Notes: generated by a model from the sequence alone, not told the origin. A stretch of 33,149 nucleotides of DNA from Treponema sp. (GCA_031265435.1 JAISCR010000093.1:1-33149), one strand, 5' to 3'; counted from the stretch's first letter, positions 8,344-15,497 are shown. Made by a program: numbers and translations.

Positions 8344-8787
8344 TTAGTTGATCATAGGGACGTAGGCGGGTACGCCGTTGTCCAGCATCGGCGCAGTGAA
8401 CGCTCCCTTCACCGTAACGTTAAGACTGGTATCTCCCTTCTTACCGCCCTTCTTCCGTTCCGTAAAATGGACCATCAGGGTATCGGTGGTGGGCACCTGC
8501 CCGGTCTGTCCAAAGCTCACCACCACCGGCAGCGGCGGCATGTTGTAAAAGCCTCCGGAGGAAGCTGCCTGGGTGTTAAGCAGGTTATAATCGGCCTGGG
8601 CCATTTCAATTTCGCAGTCCCCCGAATACTCCCCCCGGCCGATGCCAATCGGGAGATTGTTGGTCCCGGTAATAACCTTGTCATCCTTCTTGTCGCTGTA
8701 GCTGATGCTTTCGCAGACGGTGATCATGCCGCTGGGCAAGAGGACTTTTATCGACTCAAAATCATAAACCATACCGTTTACCATCAT
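8344..8787 (-). CDS. Tail tube protein
   Basis: A 147-residue protein after an AGGAGGTGC site; two tandem ATGs (8787 and 8784) can serve as start. It follows the sheath gene directly, overlapping its stop. The beta-rich sequence with VYDFESIKVLLPSGMITVCE, then RGEYSGDCEIEMAQADYNLL and VTVKGAFTAPMLDNGVPAYV fits Mu gp40-like/FII-type tube proteins, which stack as hexamers inside the sheath. Family assignment rests on synteny and overall pattern. Confidence 0.8.
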   Translation of the reverse strand: MMVNGMVYDFESIKVLLPSGMITVCESISYSDKKDDKVITGTNNLPIGIGRGEYSGDCEIEMAQADYNLLNTQAASSGGFYNMPPLPVVVSFGQTGQVPTTDTLMVHFTERKKGGKKGDTSLNVTVKGAFTAPMLDNGVPAYVPMIN

Positions 8788-10193
8788 GCACCTCCTATCG
8801 CAGGATTCGAGTAGGCGATTTCGTTTTCGATATAGGACAATTTCCCCAGGGGCACAATCCGGACTTTGAACCGGAGTTTTTTGGTGGAGAGGATATTTTG
8901 TCCTTCCGGCACGACAACCGAGCCGCTGGAGATTTCACCGTCGGTTACCATGATGTTAAGCGGCGCTTCGCTCTGTGCGATAAGCATCTTGATGCCCTCC
9001 GGGGAACCGTCCTTGCCGATGGTAATGCTGTCGTTGACGAAGGGAAGCTGGGCGGCGTAGACCTGGCGGCAGGCTTTGTCCATCACCCGGCGGCGTTCCA
9101 CCAGGTCAAAATCGCTTCCGGCCTCGCTCATCATCTGGCCGGAGGTGATATAAATCCCGTTAAGGCCGGCAAAGGTCCGGGCGGTTACATACCCGGCATT
9201 TTTCAGGGTTTCGATATGGCCGTCGTTGATACCTTCCGGCTTAAGCGCGGTGGCCGCGCTCAGGCCGCCGTAGCGGACTGCGTCCGGCCCCTGGTGGACG
9301 CCGCGGGAAGCCAGCTTGCCGCAGTACACTCCGATAAGGCCGCGTATATCAAGCTGCCCGTTGGTATCGGCTTCTTCAATCCAGCCGGCGCAGACCTGGA
9401 GGCGTGTGGATGCAACCGTCCCCCGCTCCACTCCGGCCAGGGCGGCGGTCCACTGGTCAAGGGTTTCCCCCGCCGCTTTATACCGGGCCTGGACAACAAA
9501 AAAGAGATACTGGTAGATTCCCTCGGCCCCTTCCGCCTTGGTGGCCAGGGCGGCCCAGAGGGGGGAAGCGGAAACGCCTGCCACAGCAATCCACTCAATC
9601 GCCAGTTTCGCTTCGAGGATCGCCGTAACGGCCTCCAGGACTTCCCCGTTGGCAGCCTGCGGCGCGGCGGCAGTAAAGCTAAAGGTGTCCCCCTCCTTAA
9701 ACATGCCTTCATGGGGATTAAAGGTGAGGGTGATGCCCGTTCCCGGAATCTCGTATTTCCCGTCCCCGTCAGGGACCGTAATCCGCTTACCGGGAAGCCC
9801 GTCAACAACGACCCGGAAGGATGCGGTATTAAGGACTCCGTCCGACAGTATTTCTACCGCCACATCGTGTTCGTTGCGGGGACTGCCGGAAACTCCTACC
9901 GTTCCCTCACCGGTATTTTCACTGCCCGCGGTAAGCTCCGAAAGGGTTCCGGGGATGGTCCCCTCCAGGGCTACGGCGTACACCGTGGTCCGGGAGACGG
10001 AAAGGGCGCTCACGAGGAGGTCCCGCAGGGGTCCATCCCCGATGGCCTTTTCCACCTGATCGGGGTCGGTAAAGGTCAAAATCCCCCCGCCTGACTGAGC
10101 GGCAACGCCGATGGCGGCAAAGCGCCCGGTCGCGCCGGCTCCCGCCACTCCCATCGCTCCGTCTAAAATGGAGTTTTTTATACCCGGTAACAT
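8784..10193 (-). CDS. Contractile tail sheath protein (Mu gp39/L-like)
   Basis: A 469-residue protein with the tail-sheath layout. It has an N-terminal domain (GRFAAIGVAAQSGGGILTFT) and a long Gly/Ala-rich insertion domain. The conserved C-terminal half includes DQWTAALAGVERGTVASTRL, then RRVMDKACRQVYAAQLPFVN and KLRFKVRIVPLGKLSYIENE, the last being the arm that meshes with neighbouring subunits. It begins at a TAATG junction with the preceding gene and is followed by the tube gene. Sheath contraction drives the tube into the host envelope. Confidence 0.9.
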   Translation of the reverse strand: MLPGIKNSILDGAMGVAGAGATGRFAAIGVAAQSGGGILTFTDPDQVEKAIGDGPLRDLLVSALSVSRTTVYAVALEGTIPGTLSELTAGSENTGEGTVGVSGSPRNEHDVAVEILSDGVLNTASFRVVVDGLPGKRITVPDGDGKYEIPGTGITLTFNPHEGMFKEGDTFSFTAAAPQAANGEVLEAVTAILEAKLAIEWIAVAGVSASPLWAALATKAEGAEGIYQYLFFVVQARYKAAGETLDQWTAALAGVERGTVASTRLQVCAGWIEEADTNGQLDIRGLIGVYCGKLASRGVHQGPDAVRYGGLSAATALKPEGINDGHIETLKNAGYVTARTFAGLNGIYITSGQMMSEAGSDFDLVERRRVMDKACRQVYAAQLPFVNDSITIGKDGSPEGIKMLIAQSEAPLNIMVTDGEISSGSVVVPEGQNILSTKKLRFKVRIVPLGKLSYIENEIAYSNPAIGGA

Positions 10194-10753
10194 TACTGTT
10201 TTTCTCCTTCAGGAGGTTTACGCCCTCCCATCGGGGCCTTCAAAAAAGCATCCACCGCCTGTTTGAAAACCTCCGCCGTTACCCGTTTCCCGGCCGCCCA
10301 ATTCTGCGTCTGCATAACCGCGGCAAAAACCGACGCGGGTACAGCCTCCCGTTTCGCATGATCCTCCACCGCCTCCAGGCCGGAAGTATGTTTGACCACG
10401 ACTTTTCCCTGATCGCCAGGATTGTTTTGATCAGCGGGATCGTCCTGGCCTCCGGGGTTTCCCTGATTACCGGGATTGTTTTGATCACCGGGATCGCCCT
10501 GGCCTCCGGGGTTTCCCTGATTACCGGAATTGTTTTGATCTCCGGGATCGTCCTGGCCTCCAGGGTTTCCCTGATTACCGGGATTGTTTTGATCTCCGGG
10601 ATCGCCTTGGCCTCCAGGGTTTCCCTGATTACCGGAATTGTTTTGATCACCGGGATCGCCCTGGCCTCCGGGGTTTTCCTGATCGCCTTGATTTCCAGGG
10701 CCGGTCCCGCCCTCCGGGATTTCCTCATGATTTTGTTCTTTCGCTCTGGACAT
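10193..10753 (-). CDS. Collagen-like repeat protein, Mu gp38 position
   Basis: A 186-residue protein between the gp37-like and sheath genes. After a short hydrophilic head (1-26) come five near-identical 18-residue repeats (27-116) of Gly-X-Y-type triplets, each with one DQN interruption. A globular C-terminal domain follows with ASVFAAVMQTQNWAAGKRVT and FKQAVDAFLKAPMGG, similar in size to the small gp38-like proteins at this position. Collagen-like phage proteins usually form exposed trimeric rods. Whether this one is in the virion is not shown. Repeat number may vary between relatives. Confidence 0.7.
   Translation of the reverse strand: MSRAKEQNHEEIPEGGTGPGNQGDQENPGGQGDPGDQNNSGNQGNPGGQGDPGDQNNPGNQGNPGGQDDPGDQNNSGNQGNPGGQGDPGDQNNPGNQGNPGGQDDPADQNNPGDQGKVVVKHTSGLEAVEDHAKREAVPASVFAAVMQTQNWAAGKRVTAEVFKQAVDAFLKAPMGGRKPPEGEKQ
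10406..10675 (-). repeat. Five 54-bp tandem repeats encoding collagen-like units
   Basis: Five direct copies of a 54-bp unit encode NPGGQ(G/D)DP(G/A)DQNN(S/P)G(N/D)QG, glycine falling at every third residue except in the DQN triplet. Units 2 and 4 are identical in protein, and single-residue variants alternate among the others, suggesting expansion by recombination of one or two units. Because 54 is divisible by three, several other frames are also open through the array. Confidence 0.93.
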
Positions 10754-10763
10754 ATAGACCCTC

Positions 10764-11276
10764 CTACAGTTGTTGTATCGTGTCCGGTTCTACCTCGACG
10801 GCAGCTATGGTGGGAACGATTTCTTCTTCCAGGGCCACGTCAACGGTAAACTGTACCTCCGCTACCGACAGATACAGTTTTGAAACGGTGTCGGCCTGGT
10901 CGGAGTGTTCTTCCCAGTTAATAACGATAAGCCCTTCAAAACCGTCAAGTTCCCAATGCCGGGGAATTGCGGGAATAATACGGCTGAAGACAGCGTCTGC
11001 TTTTTCTTCCCCCTCATCCCATACCCGCACCTGAAGCGGCAGGATGCGGCTCCCCCGGACATACTGCTGTTTCCAGGTTTCCTCAGCCGCATCGTAGCGC
11101 CGGAAGGTCCGCGCCTTCCGGTCATCGAAATTCCCGGAGTTGGTGATGAGCGCAACCAGGGGATATTTCCGGGCGTTAACGGCCCGTTGTTCCTCCGCGA
11201 ATGAACGGACGATCACCGCCTGGGGAATCCGGTCCTTTACTATTTTTTCAAGGATGTCTTTTGCCTCTTGTATCAT
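10764..11276 (-). CDS. Mu gp37-like neck/tail-terminator protein
   Basis: A 170-residue protein in the Mu gp37 slot (DUF1834-type). Features are an N-terminal helix with EAKDILEKIVKDRIPQAVIV, an RKYPLVALIT strand, an R-F-x-R-Y-D segment, a LPLQVRVWDEGEEKADAVFS segment and a beta-rich end. Proteins of this family cap the tail or join it to the head. It overlaps the upstream virion morphogenesis gene (ATG within its last codons) and is separated by 10 bases from the collagen-like gene. Confidence 0.75.
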   Translation of the reverse strand: MIQEAKDILEKIVKDRIPQAVIVRSFAEEQRAVNARKYPLVALITNSGNFDDRKARTFRRYDAAEETWKQQYVRGSRILPLQVRVWDEGEEKADAVFSRIIPAIPRHWELDGFEGLIVINWEEHSDQADTVSKLYLSVAEVQFTVDVALEEEIVPTIAAVEVEPDTIQQL

Positions 11277-11800
11277 AACGCCCCTCCTACTCCCAGCAAT
11301 TTCAGGACACGGGGATCGCCCAGGACGTGCCGCTCAAAGTTTTCCGGAATGCCCATATACGGCCGGGCGGGGATATTCGATCCGGGATGGTGTACCTTTT
11401 TCGCAAACCTCCCGTTGAAGTGGAGCGCCTTTGCCTGGTGCGGCCTGATTTCATGCGCCCCCGTTTTCCCGCCCTTCTGATGTATCCGGCCGTAGACCAT
11501 GTTGGTCCCCAGTACCGCCGTGCCGTCCTCATAGCCTTCGTCAGTTAAACTCTTAAACAGGATTCCGTGAGCCCGCAGGATCGTAGCAACACTACCGTCA
11601 GGGCGGGGATGCTTCAGGGGTTCCCATTTCTCTCCGGTGGCCGGATCGCTCTCGTTTTCAAAGGCAGTGTTACTAACGTCATGCAGTTCCCCCGCCGCGA
11701 AAGCAGCCAGTTCTTTCATATCCGGCTTGGCCGCCCGGGACAGGGCGTCCAGGATAACCTGGTACCCGTCCATGTGCGCTTCAATCCCCGCTCCGGCCAT
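11273..11800 (-). CDS. Virion morphogenesis protein (Mu gpG-like)
   Basis: A 175-residue protein. The ATG at 11800 is preferred because it lies one base past the stop of the gp36-like gene and begins the conserved domain; a longer frame from 11890 only adds a low-complexity Arg/Gly leader antisense to nothing useful. The signature segments are DVSNTAFENESDPATGEKWE, LRAHGILFKSLTDEGYED and GRIHQKGGKT, all typical of the gpG/PF05069 family, which acts in tail completion or head-tail joining. It is followed by the gp37-like gene with a small overlap. Confidence 0.85.
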   Translation of the reverse strand: MAGAGIEAHMDGYQVILDALSRAAKPDMKELAAFAAGELHDVSNTAFENESDPATGEKWEPLKHPRPDGSVATILRAHGILFKSLTDEGYEDGTAVLGTNMVYGRIHQKGGKTGAHEIRPHQAKALHFNGRFAKKVHHPGSNIPARPYMGIPENFERHVLGDPRVLKLLGVGGAL

Positions 11801-11801
11801 A

Positions 11802-12224
11802 CTAATATCCCCGCCAGTCAAGCCGGCTCCGGGCCGACACCCGCACCCCCCCGGAAGGCGGCTGCGCCGTCTCCCCCGGTTCGTCAACAAAGCCCGGTAT
11901 CCTGAACTTCCCCTCCGCCACTTTTTCCAGAAACCGGCGGGCTACTTTCGCCTGTTCAATGACCGCATTCCCGCCGGCATCGTTTTGTAACAGGCCGCGG
12001 CTGATTACTAAATTAGCGGCCGCCATATCAATGCAGTATTTCTGTATCGTTTCCGGGGGACCGGCAAGAGGCACCGCATAACCGCCTGACAGGAGGTATC
12101 CGTCAATTTCGGCCTGGGCATTCCGTATGGCCCGTTCCGCCGTCTCGGGATTAAGCCGGGACCAGCCGTTGATATAATCTTCGCCATAGGCGGCAGAGAG
12201 ATCGGCTAAGGTACAGTAGGACAT
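11802..12224 (-). CDS. Mu gp36-like head completion protein (DUF1320)
   Basis: A 140-residue protein from ATG at 12224, which has GGAGG five bases upstream and matches the usual DUF1320 N-terminus (here SYCTLADLSAAYGEDYINGW). The rest shows AERAIRNAQAEIDGYLLSGG and IDMAAANLVISRGL, characteristic of this head-tail connector family. The same frame is open upstream to ATG at 12317, which has its own GGAGG and would add a 31-residue signal peptide. Which start is used is not known. The end abuts the gpG start. Confidence 0.85.
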   Translation of the reverse strand: MSYCTLADLSAAYGEDYINGWSRLNPETAERAIRNAQAEIDGYLLSGGYAVPLAGPPETIQKYCIDMAAANLVISRGLLQNDAGGNAVIEQAKVARRFLEKVAEGKFRIPGFVDEPGETAQPPSGGVRVSARSRLDWRGY

Positions 12225-12317
12225 ACTATCCTCCGTGTGCAGCTTAACCGGGATACTGCCGGCAAAAGCCGGAAGTCCCAGAAAAACCGCCAGAATTACT
12301 ACCATAAATCTTTTCAT
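12225..12317 (-). other. In-frame signal-peptide extension of the gp36-like gene
   Basis: ATG at 12317 follows GGAGGATGCC and begins MKRFMVVILAVFLGLPAFAG, a textbook Sec signal peptide with an A-F-A cleavage site, then a few residues that run without a stop into the gp36-like protein. A small secreted peptide gene may have lost its stop, or the phage may make two forms of gp36. Not a usual feature of DUF1320 proteins. Confidence 0.65.
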
Positions 12318-12345
12318 GGCATCCTCCGTAAAAAAAGTATTCATC

Positions 12346-12364
12346 AAGGCCAACGGCCTTTTTT
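12346..12364 (-). terminator. Hairpin just after the major head gene
   Basis: A perfect 6-bp stem (AAGGCC, loop GTT on the coding strand) starts immediately after the head-protein stop codon. A T7 run lies about 10 bases beyond the stem, too far for a standard intrinsic terminator. On the plus strand the same stem is followed directly by T6. It may trim or protect the abundant head mRNA, or stop antisense transcription. Confidence 0.35.
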
Positions 12365-13331
12365 ACGCAACGTCCTTCAGGGTATAGATAAGGTTTTCCG
12401 ACACCACCAGTTCCGTAACGTCATGGGCTACCTGCACGTACTCGCCGCCCAGGATGCCGCCGTCTTCCTCGCTCCAGGTCCTGACCACATAGCCCTGCCC
12501 GTCCGCTTCCTGGTACTTAACCGTCAGGGTCTTCCCCGCGCAGGGTTCGTCCCATACATCGCTGACGTGGGCAAGAACCACGCTGTTACCCCAGATACTG
12601 GATACGCTCAGCGCCCCATCGGTAGTCCTCTTGCCGAAATCCGCCCTCCCCTTGGCGATAATCACCCGGTCAATGCGGAACAGTTTTGCCAGGGTCGCCT
12701 CGTCAACTTTTTTGATCATGTTCGCTTCCCCCAGTTTTTCCAGGAGCCGGGGGTGGAACTCAAGAACGTCAAATACCGCTTCGGACAGGAGCATAAAGTT
12801 GGGCCGGTAAAAGAGTTTGCCGATAGCCTCCCTGATGGCTCCATCGGGATCGCCTCCGGCCGAAGCGGACGCATTCCCCCACTTTTTGTCCTTGGTTATA
12901 CCCGTGCCGCTCAGTGCGGTACTCCGCCCGGCAAGGTTAAGCACCGTATCGGCTACCCGCTTTTCCTGGGCAAGCTCCAGCTTCCCCACCAGCGTTTCTG
13001 TTTTCTGCCGCTCCCACAGCTTAAAGGGACCGTCCATGAACTCAAGATCAGCCTTGTCGATAAAACTCTTGAGCCCGTAGCGGCTGGTGGCGTAGTCCTT
13101 CATCTTGCCGGAGGTGGCAAACTCCGCAGCCCGGCTCCGCTCCCCGGCCATCGTTACGTCAGGCACCTTGTATGCGTTCTCCGCCGAATAGACCGCATAC
13201 TTCCCCGAGGGTTTCCCTACCGTGATACGGGGAAACAGCAAGGGTGCAACCAGCCCTTCCCGTACTTTTTTGGAATGGTCCACCGCAAGGTTACTTAACA
13301 GCGGACTGACATAGCCTAATTCTCTGGCCAT
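12363..13331 (-). CDS. Major head (capsid) protein, Mu gpT-like
   Basis: A 322-residue protein after AGGAGGTTGTTAA-ATG. Segments such as NLAVDHSKKVREGLVAPLLF, TSRYGLKSFIDKADLEFMDG, WERQKTETLVGKLELAQEKR and a C-terminal beta region with SSIWGNSVVLAHVS are typical of the E-type major capsid proteins in this branch of Mu-like phages. It follows the decoration protein and protease/scaffold genes and precedes the head completion gene, as expected for an HK97-fold shell subunit. Confidence 0.88.
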   Translation of the reverse strand: MARELGYVSPLLSNLAVDHSKKVREGLVAPLLFPRITVGKPSGKYAVYSAENAYKVPDVTMAGERSRAAEFATSGKMKDYATSRYGLKSFIDKADLEFMDGPFKLWERQKTETLVGKLELAQEKRVADTVLNLAGRSTALSGTGITKDKKWGNASASAGGDPDGAIREAIGKLFYRPNFMLLSEAVFDVLEFHPRLLEKLGEANMIKKVDEATLAKLFRIDRVIIAKGRADFGKRTTDGALSVSSIWGNSVVLAHVSDVWDEPCAGKTLTVKYQEADGQGYVVRTWSEEDGGILGGEYVQVAHDVTELVVSENLIYTLKDVA

Positions 13332-13342
13332 TTAACAACCTC

Positions 13343-13723
13343 CTATGCAGGAATCGTGACGCTGCCGCGTTCCACGATCATATCCACGTATTCCCCGGCA
13401 GCGCCGGACTGCAAAAAGGTGCCGCAGACGGTGTACCGCCCGGCAGCGCTCCCCAGTTCAACAAAAGCGCCGGTAATATCGTTCTTGAGTACCGCCTTCT
13501 TCCCCGCGTTCACCGTCCCGCCGGCACGCACCTTTACTACACCGTCAAGCGCGATACCCACCTCATCCCCGGCTGCCTTCGCCTCATTCGCTTCCCAGGC
13601 AAAAACCCCGATAAAGTCCCCGCTCCCCCCGGTCCCCGGAGCCTTGACCTTGTTTTCCGCACTCCCCTGGACCACACCGGTCCCCGGCAGGATTTCCGAT
13701 TCAGTACGATACGGCCGCCTCAC
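13343..13723 (-). CDS. Capsid decoration protein (DUF2190-like)
   Basis: A 126-residue Gly/Ala/Val-rich beta protein between scaffold and capsid genes. GDEVGIALDGVVKVRAGGTV and VNAGKKAVLKNDITGAFVEL (about residues 52-90) match DUF2190, which is a trimeric or monomeric cement protein on phage heads or a small head fibre base. The ATG at 13723 overlaps the protease stop, giving coupled expression. Confidence 0.8.
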   Translation of the reverse strand: MRRPYRTESEILPGTGVVQGSAENKVKAPGTGGSGDFIGVFAWEANEAKAAGDEVGIALDGVVKVRAGGTVNAGKKAVLKNDITGAFVELGSAAGRYTVCGTFLQSGAAGEYVDMIVERGSVTIPA

Positions 13724-14157
13724 GCTTCACCCCCTTTCTCGAAAAGTTCGGGTTTTTCCGCGTGCAGCGCCTCCGCGGCTTCCGCAAAACTGGAAAAGTT
13801 CTTTTCTTTCCGGAACGCCCGGATCTTCGCGGAGAGCAGGTCTTCCGAACCGGCGGGGGAAAGGGGAGCGTTTTTCTTGTCCGCCTTATGCGTGCCGGAG
13901 AGATCAACTTTCGGTTCAAAGCGGCTGAACAACGCGCGGTAGTTTTTCCGCTCTTCTTCCCCCAGCCGGGCATCCAATTCCGCCGCCTCTTCTGCCAGCG
14001 CCGGCGGGATTTTCCCCTCGTCCCGGAGCTTCCCGAAAAACACCAGCGACTCCTGTTTTCTGCCGGCATTTTTCAGGTCCTCGTTTTCCTTTTTGAAGGC
14101 GGCAAGTTCCGCATCCTTCGCGGTAAGTTCGGCCTTCAGTTTTTCCGCCTCATCCAT
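13720..14157 (-). CDS. Nested scaffold protein (Mu Z-like, in-frame start)
   Basis: An in-frame internal ATG at 14157 has GAGGAGG five bases upstream, a far better site than chance. It would make a 145-residue protein consisting only of the coiled-coil C-terminal part of the protease gene. This is the known I/Z layout in Mu (compare C/Nu3 in lambda), giving scaffold in excess over protease. Confidence 0.75.
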   Translation of the reverse strand: MDEAEKLKAELTAKDAELAAFKKENEDLKNAGRKQESLVFFGKLRDEGKIPPALAEEAAELDARLGEEERKNYRALFSRFEPKVDLSGTHKADKKNAPLSPAGSEDLLSAKIRAFRKEKNFSSFAEAAEALHAEKPELFEKGGEA

Positions 14158-14700
14158 AGATACCTCCTCGTGGTTTTCTGGACGCAGTTCCTCCGCGTCC
14201 TGTTTGAATGACCGGGCATCGCCGGCGTTTACCTTCCGGGTAAATGCCGCAATATGTTCTTGCTCATCAAGGGTGGTAACCGTACCTTCAGGCAATAAGC
14301 TAAACAGACTGGGAAGACGCAAGCCTGGAATCTGCGGTGCGGCCCGGCCCAGAAGGGCTACGGCCCGTAAATAGGGCGGATTGGACGCATCAACTTTGTC
14401 ATGTTCATAAATCTCCGCAGAGACGTACCGCAGTTTCTTTTCCGCCATCGCCTGCTTAACCTGGTCGGAAAACTCAGGGACTTCGGCAAACACTTTCCCC
14501 GCCCCGTCCATCCGCAGACTTTTCACCCAGCCGTGGGCATATTCGCCCTCGTCCGTATTGGTGTACCACCGGTGTCCGATAACCAGCGGGGCATCGCCTC
14601 CTTTTTCAGGGTCGTAGGCATCTACCAGCTTCTTCACCCGTTCCTTCGGCCAGTCCCCCTGGGGATAATTCCCCGCCTTGAAGATCATAATTTCAGGCAT
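13720..14700 (-). CDS. Mu I-like head maturation protease with scaffold domain
   Basis: A 326-residue protein; the start at 14700 (GGAGGAGGG upstream, sequence MPEIMIFKAG) is preferred to 14763. The N-terminal domain, about 130 residues, contains YAHGWVKSLRMDGAGKVFAE and LRYVSAEIYE, typical of Mu gpI prohead proteases. After a linker (residues 135-181), a charged coiled-coil region follows with DEAEKLKAELTAKDAELAAF, the scaffold. In Mu the protease and scaffold share a C-terminus. The protease cleaves scaffold before DNA entry. Confidence 0.88.
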   Translation of the reverse strand: MPEIMIFKAGNYPQGDWPKERVKKLVDAYDPEKGGDAPLVIGHRWYTNTDEGEYAHGWVKSLRMDGAGKVFAEVPEFSDQVKQAMAEKKLRYVSAEIYEHDKVDASNPPYLRAVALLGRAAPQIPGLRLPSLFSLLPEGTVTTLDEQEHIAAFTRKVNAGDARSFKQDAEELRPENHEEVSMDEAEKLKAELTAKDAELAAFKKENEDLKNAGRKQESLVFFGKLRDEGKIPPALAEEAAELDARLGEEERKNYRALFSRFEPKVDLSGTHKADKKNAPLSPAGSEDLLSAKIRAFRKEKNFSSFAEAAEALHAEKPELFEKGGEA

Positions 14701-14896
14701 ACATCCCTCCTCCTCCCAAATACCCACCATCGGGATAAAACGGAGTCCGCGGGGTCCCCTCAAAACCCCCCTTCAATGGCTTCAAATGCCGTTCAAATTT
14801 GGTCCGCCCGCCTAAAAGCGTATATCCATAGGGAAAGGCCCGAATCAACGCAATCACGGGCTTTTTCGCCAATCCGCCGCCCCGACAAAACCGCAT
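14693..14896 (-). CDS. Small uncharacterised ORF between endolysin and protease
   Basis: A 67-residue frame with a strong GGAGGGAACG-ATG start at 14896 that ends just inside the protease start region. It fills the otherwise gene-free 210 bases between the endolysin stop and protease start. The product is basic and Gly-rich (RFCRGGGLAKKPVIALIRAF, ending GGYLGGGG) with no family I know. It may be a real small gene or the remains of one; the ribosome site is the main support. Confidence 0.4.
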   Translation of the reverse strand: MRFCRGGGLAKKPVIALIRAFPYGYTLLGGRTKFERHLKPLKGGFEGTPRTPFYPDGGYLGGGGMYA

Positions 14897-14911
14897 CGTT
14901 CCCTCCGTCCC

Positions 14912-15355
14912 CTATACCTGGTAATGAGGCGCATCCCAGCCAACCCCAAACGTATCAAGCGGCGGCCACAAACCGCCCCATTCCAGACCCGATTCTTTTC
15001 CCAGCTTCCCGAAGGCCAGCCACAGGTCCGCATTCTCCGCAGTAATAACCCAGGGGATTTTCCCGTTCACCACCGGTACGATGTCCGCCGCCTGTCCGGT
15101 CAAATGCACCGATTCCATCGTCCGGGTAATGATCCGTTTCCCTTCGGCTTCGCCTAGAAGATACAGCCCCGCCTTTTTCCGCAGTTCGTTGATTTCCGCC
15201 AGGGGACGCCTGCCCTGGGCGTAATAGGCTTCCTGTACCGCAGAGGTGCGGAGCGTCTCCACCACCGAATACTGAAAACCCCGCATCTCCAGCCGGTCCA
15301 GAAACGCGTCAAAACAGGGCCGCACTTCCGGCTTCAGTAAATCCAATTTACTCAT
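14912..15355 (-). CDS. M15-type peptidoglycan endopeptidase (endolysin)
   Basis: A 147-residue protein with the zinc peptidase M15 pattern S-x-H-x-x-G-x-A-x-D (ESVHLTGQAADI, His84 and Asp91), then W/E-rich GLEWGGLW and D-A-P-H-Y at the end (His144). These are the expected zinc ligands of VanY/L-Ala-D-Glu type endolysins that cleave peptide cross-links. No signal peptide is seen, so a holin or spanin system is needed for access. It is separated from the main lysis cluster (20.7-21.7 kb) and lies among head genes. RBS AAGGAGG. Confidence 0.88.
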   Translation of the reverse strand: MSKLDLLKPEVRPCFDAFLDRLEMRGFQYSVVETLRTSAVQEAYYAQGRRPLAEINELRKKAGLYLLGEAEGKRIITRTMESVHLTGQAADIVPVVNGKIPWVITAENADLWLAFGKLGKESGLEWGGLWPPLDTFGVGWDAPHYQV

Positions 15356-15364
15356 CTTGCCTCC

Positions 15365-15393
15365 TTGACTTCACTCCAAAGCGGAGTTATGGT
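15365..15393 (+). promoter_or_regulatory. Plus-strand promoter for the tRNA-like RNA
   Basis: TTGACT (15365-15370) and TATGGT (15388-15393) are separated by exactly 17 bases, giving 5/6 and 4/6 matches to the sigma-70 boxes. The predicted start, about 7 bases further, falls at the first bases of the RNA stem. It faces opposite to the surrounding late operon. Confidence 0.6.
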
Positions 15394-15399
15394 TATGGT

Positions 15400-15497
15400 A
15401 TGGGTGCCGCCGAGGGCCCAAATCGGAGCAGGGCTACGCCGTTTCGCGGGGTAGAGTGCAGCGGGTTCGAATCCCGTCGGGCGGCTACCATATTTTT
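15400..15497 (+). ncRNA. tRNA-like structured RNA with T-run
   Basis: A cloverleaf-like element. Acceptor-like stem: GCCGCC at 15406-15411 pairs GGCGGC at 15480-15485, extended by GGT/ACC with a bulge. A D-like arm (GCCC/GGGC around a loop containing GG) spans 15416-15434. An anticodon-like arm spans 15434-15454, with a 7-base loop GTTTCGC whose middle is U33-UUC (a Glu anticodon). A perfect T-arm has stem 15461-15465 with 15473-15477 and loop TTCGAAT. The 3' end reads ACCA at 15487-15490 and a T7 run follows. Extra bases before the D-arm and after the T-stem, and a U-U at the 1-72 pair, make it non-canonical. It lies antisense to the late operon and its 3' edge overlaps the Mu F stop codon. 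Confidence 0.65.

Noticed and set aside
8898..10094. Long plus-strand open frame of 398 codons opposite the sheath gene
   Set aside because: It mirrors the sheath gene; high GC at third positions keeps the antisense frame open. No ribosome site or credible domain, and the sheath gene is well supported.
10406..10675. Repeat array as a possible CRISPR
   Set aside because: Units are 54 bp without spacers, coding, and vary by single bases. There are no cas genes.
10279..10849. Open frames on both strands through the 54-bp repeats
   Set aside because: A repeat unit divisible by three leaves several frames open. The minus frame from 10753 has the globular end, neighbours and coupling expected; the others do not.
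15405..15490. A canonical working tRNA-Glu gene
   Set aside because: T-arm and UUC loop fit, but the first pair is U-U, two bases are extra before the D-arm and two after the T-stem, and the anticodon stem has a G-G pair. So it is listed as tRNA-like only.
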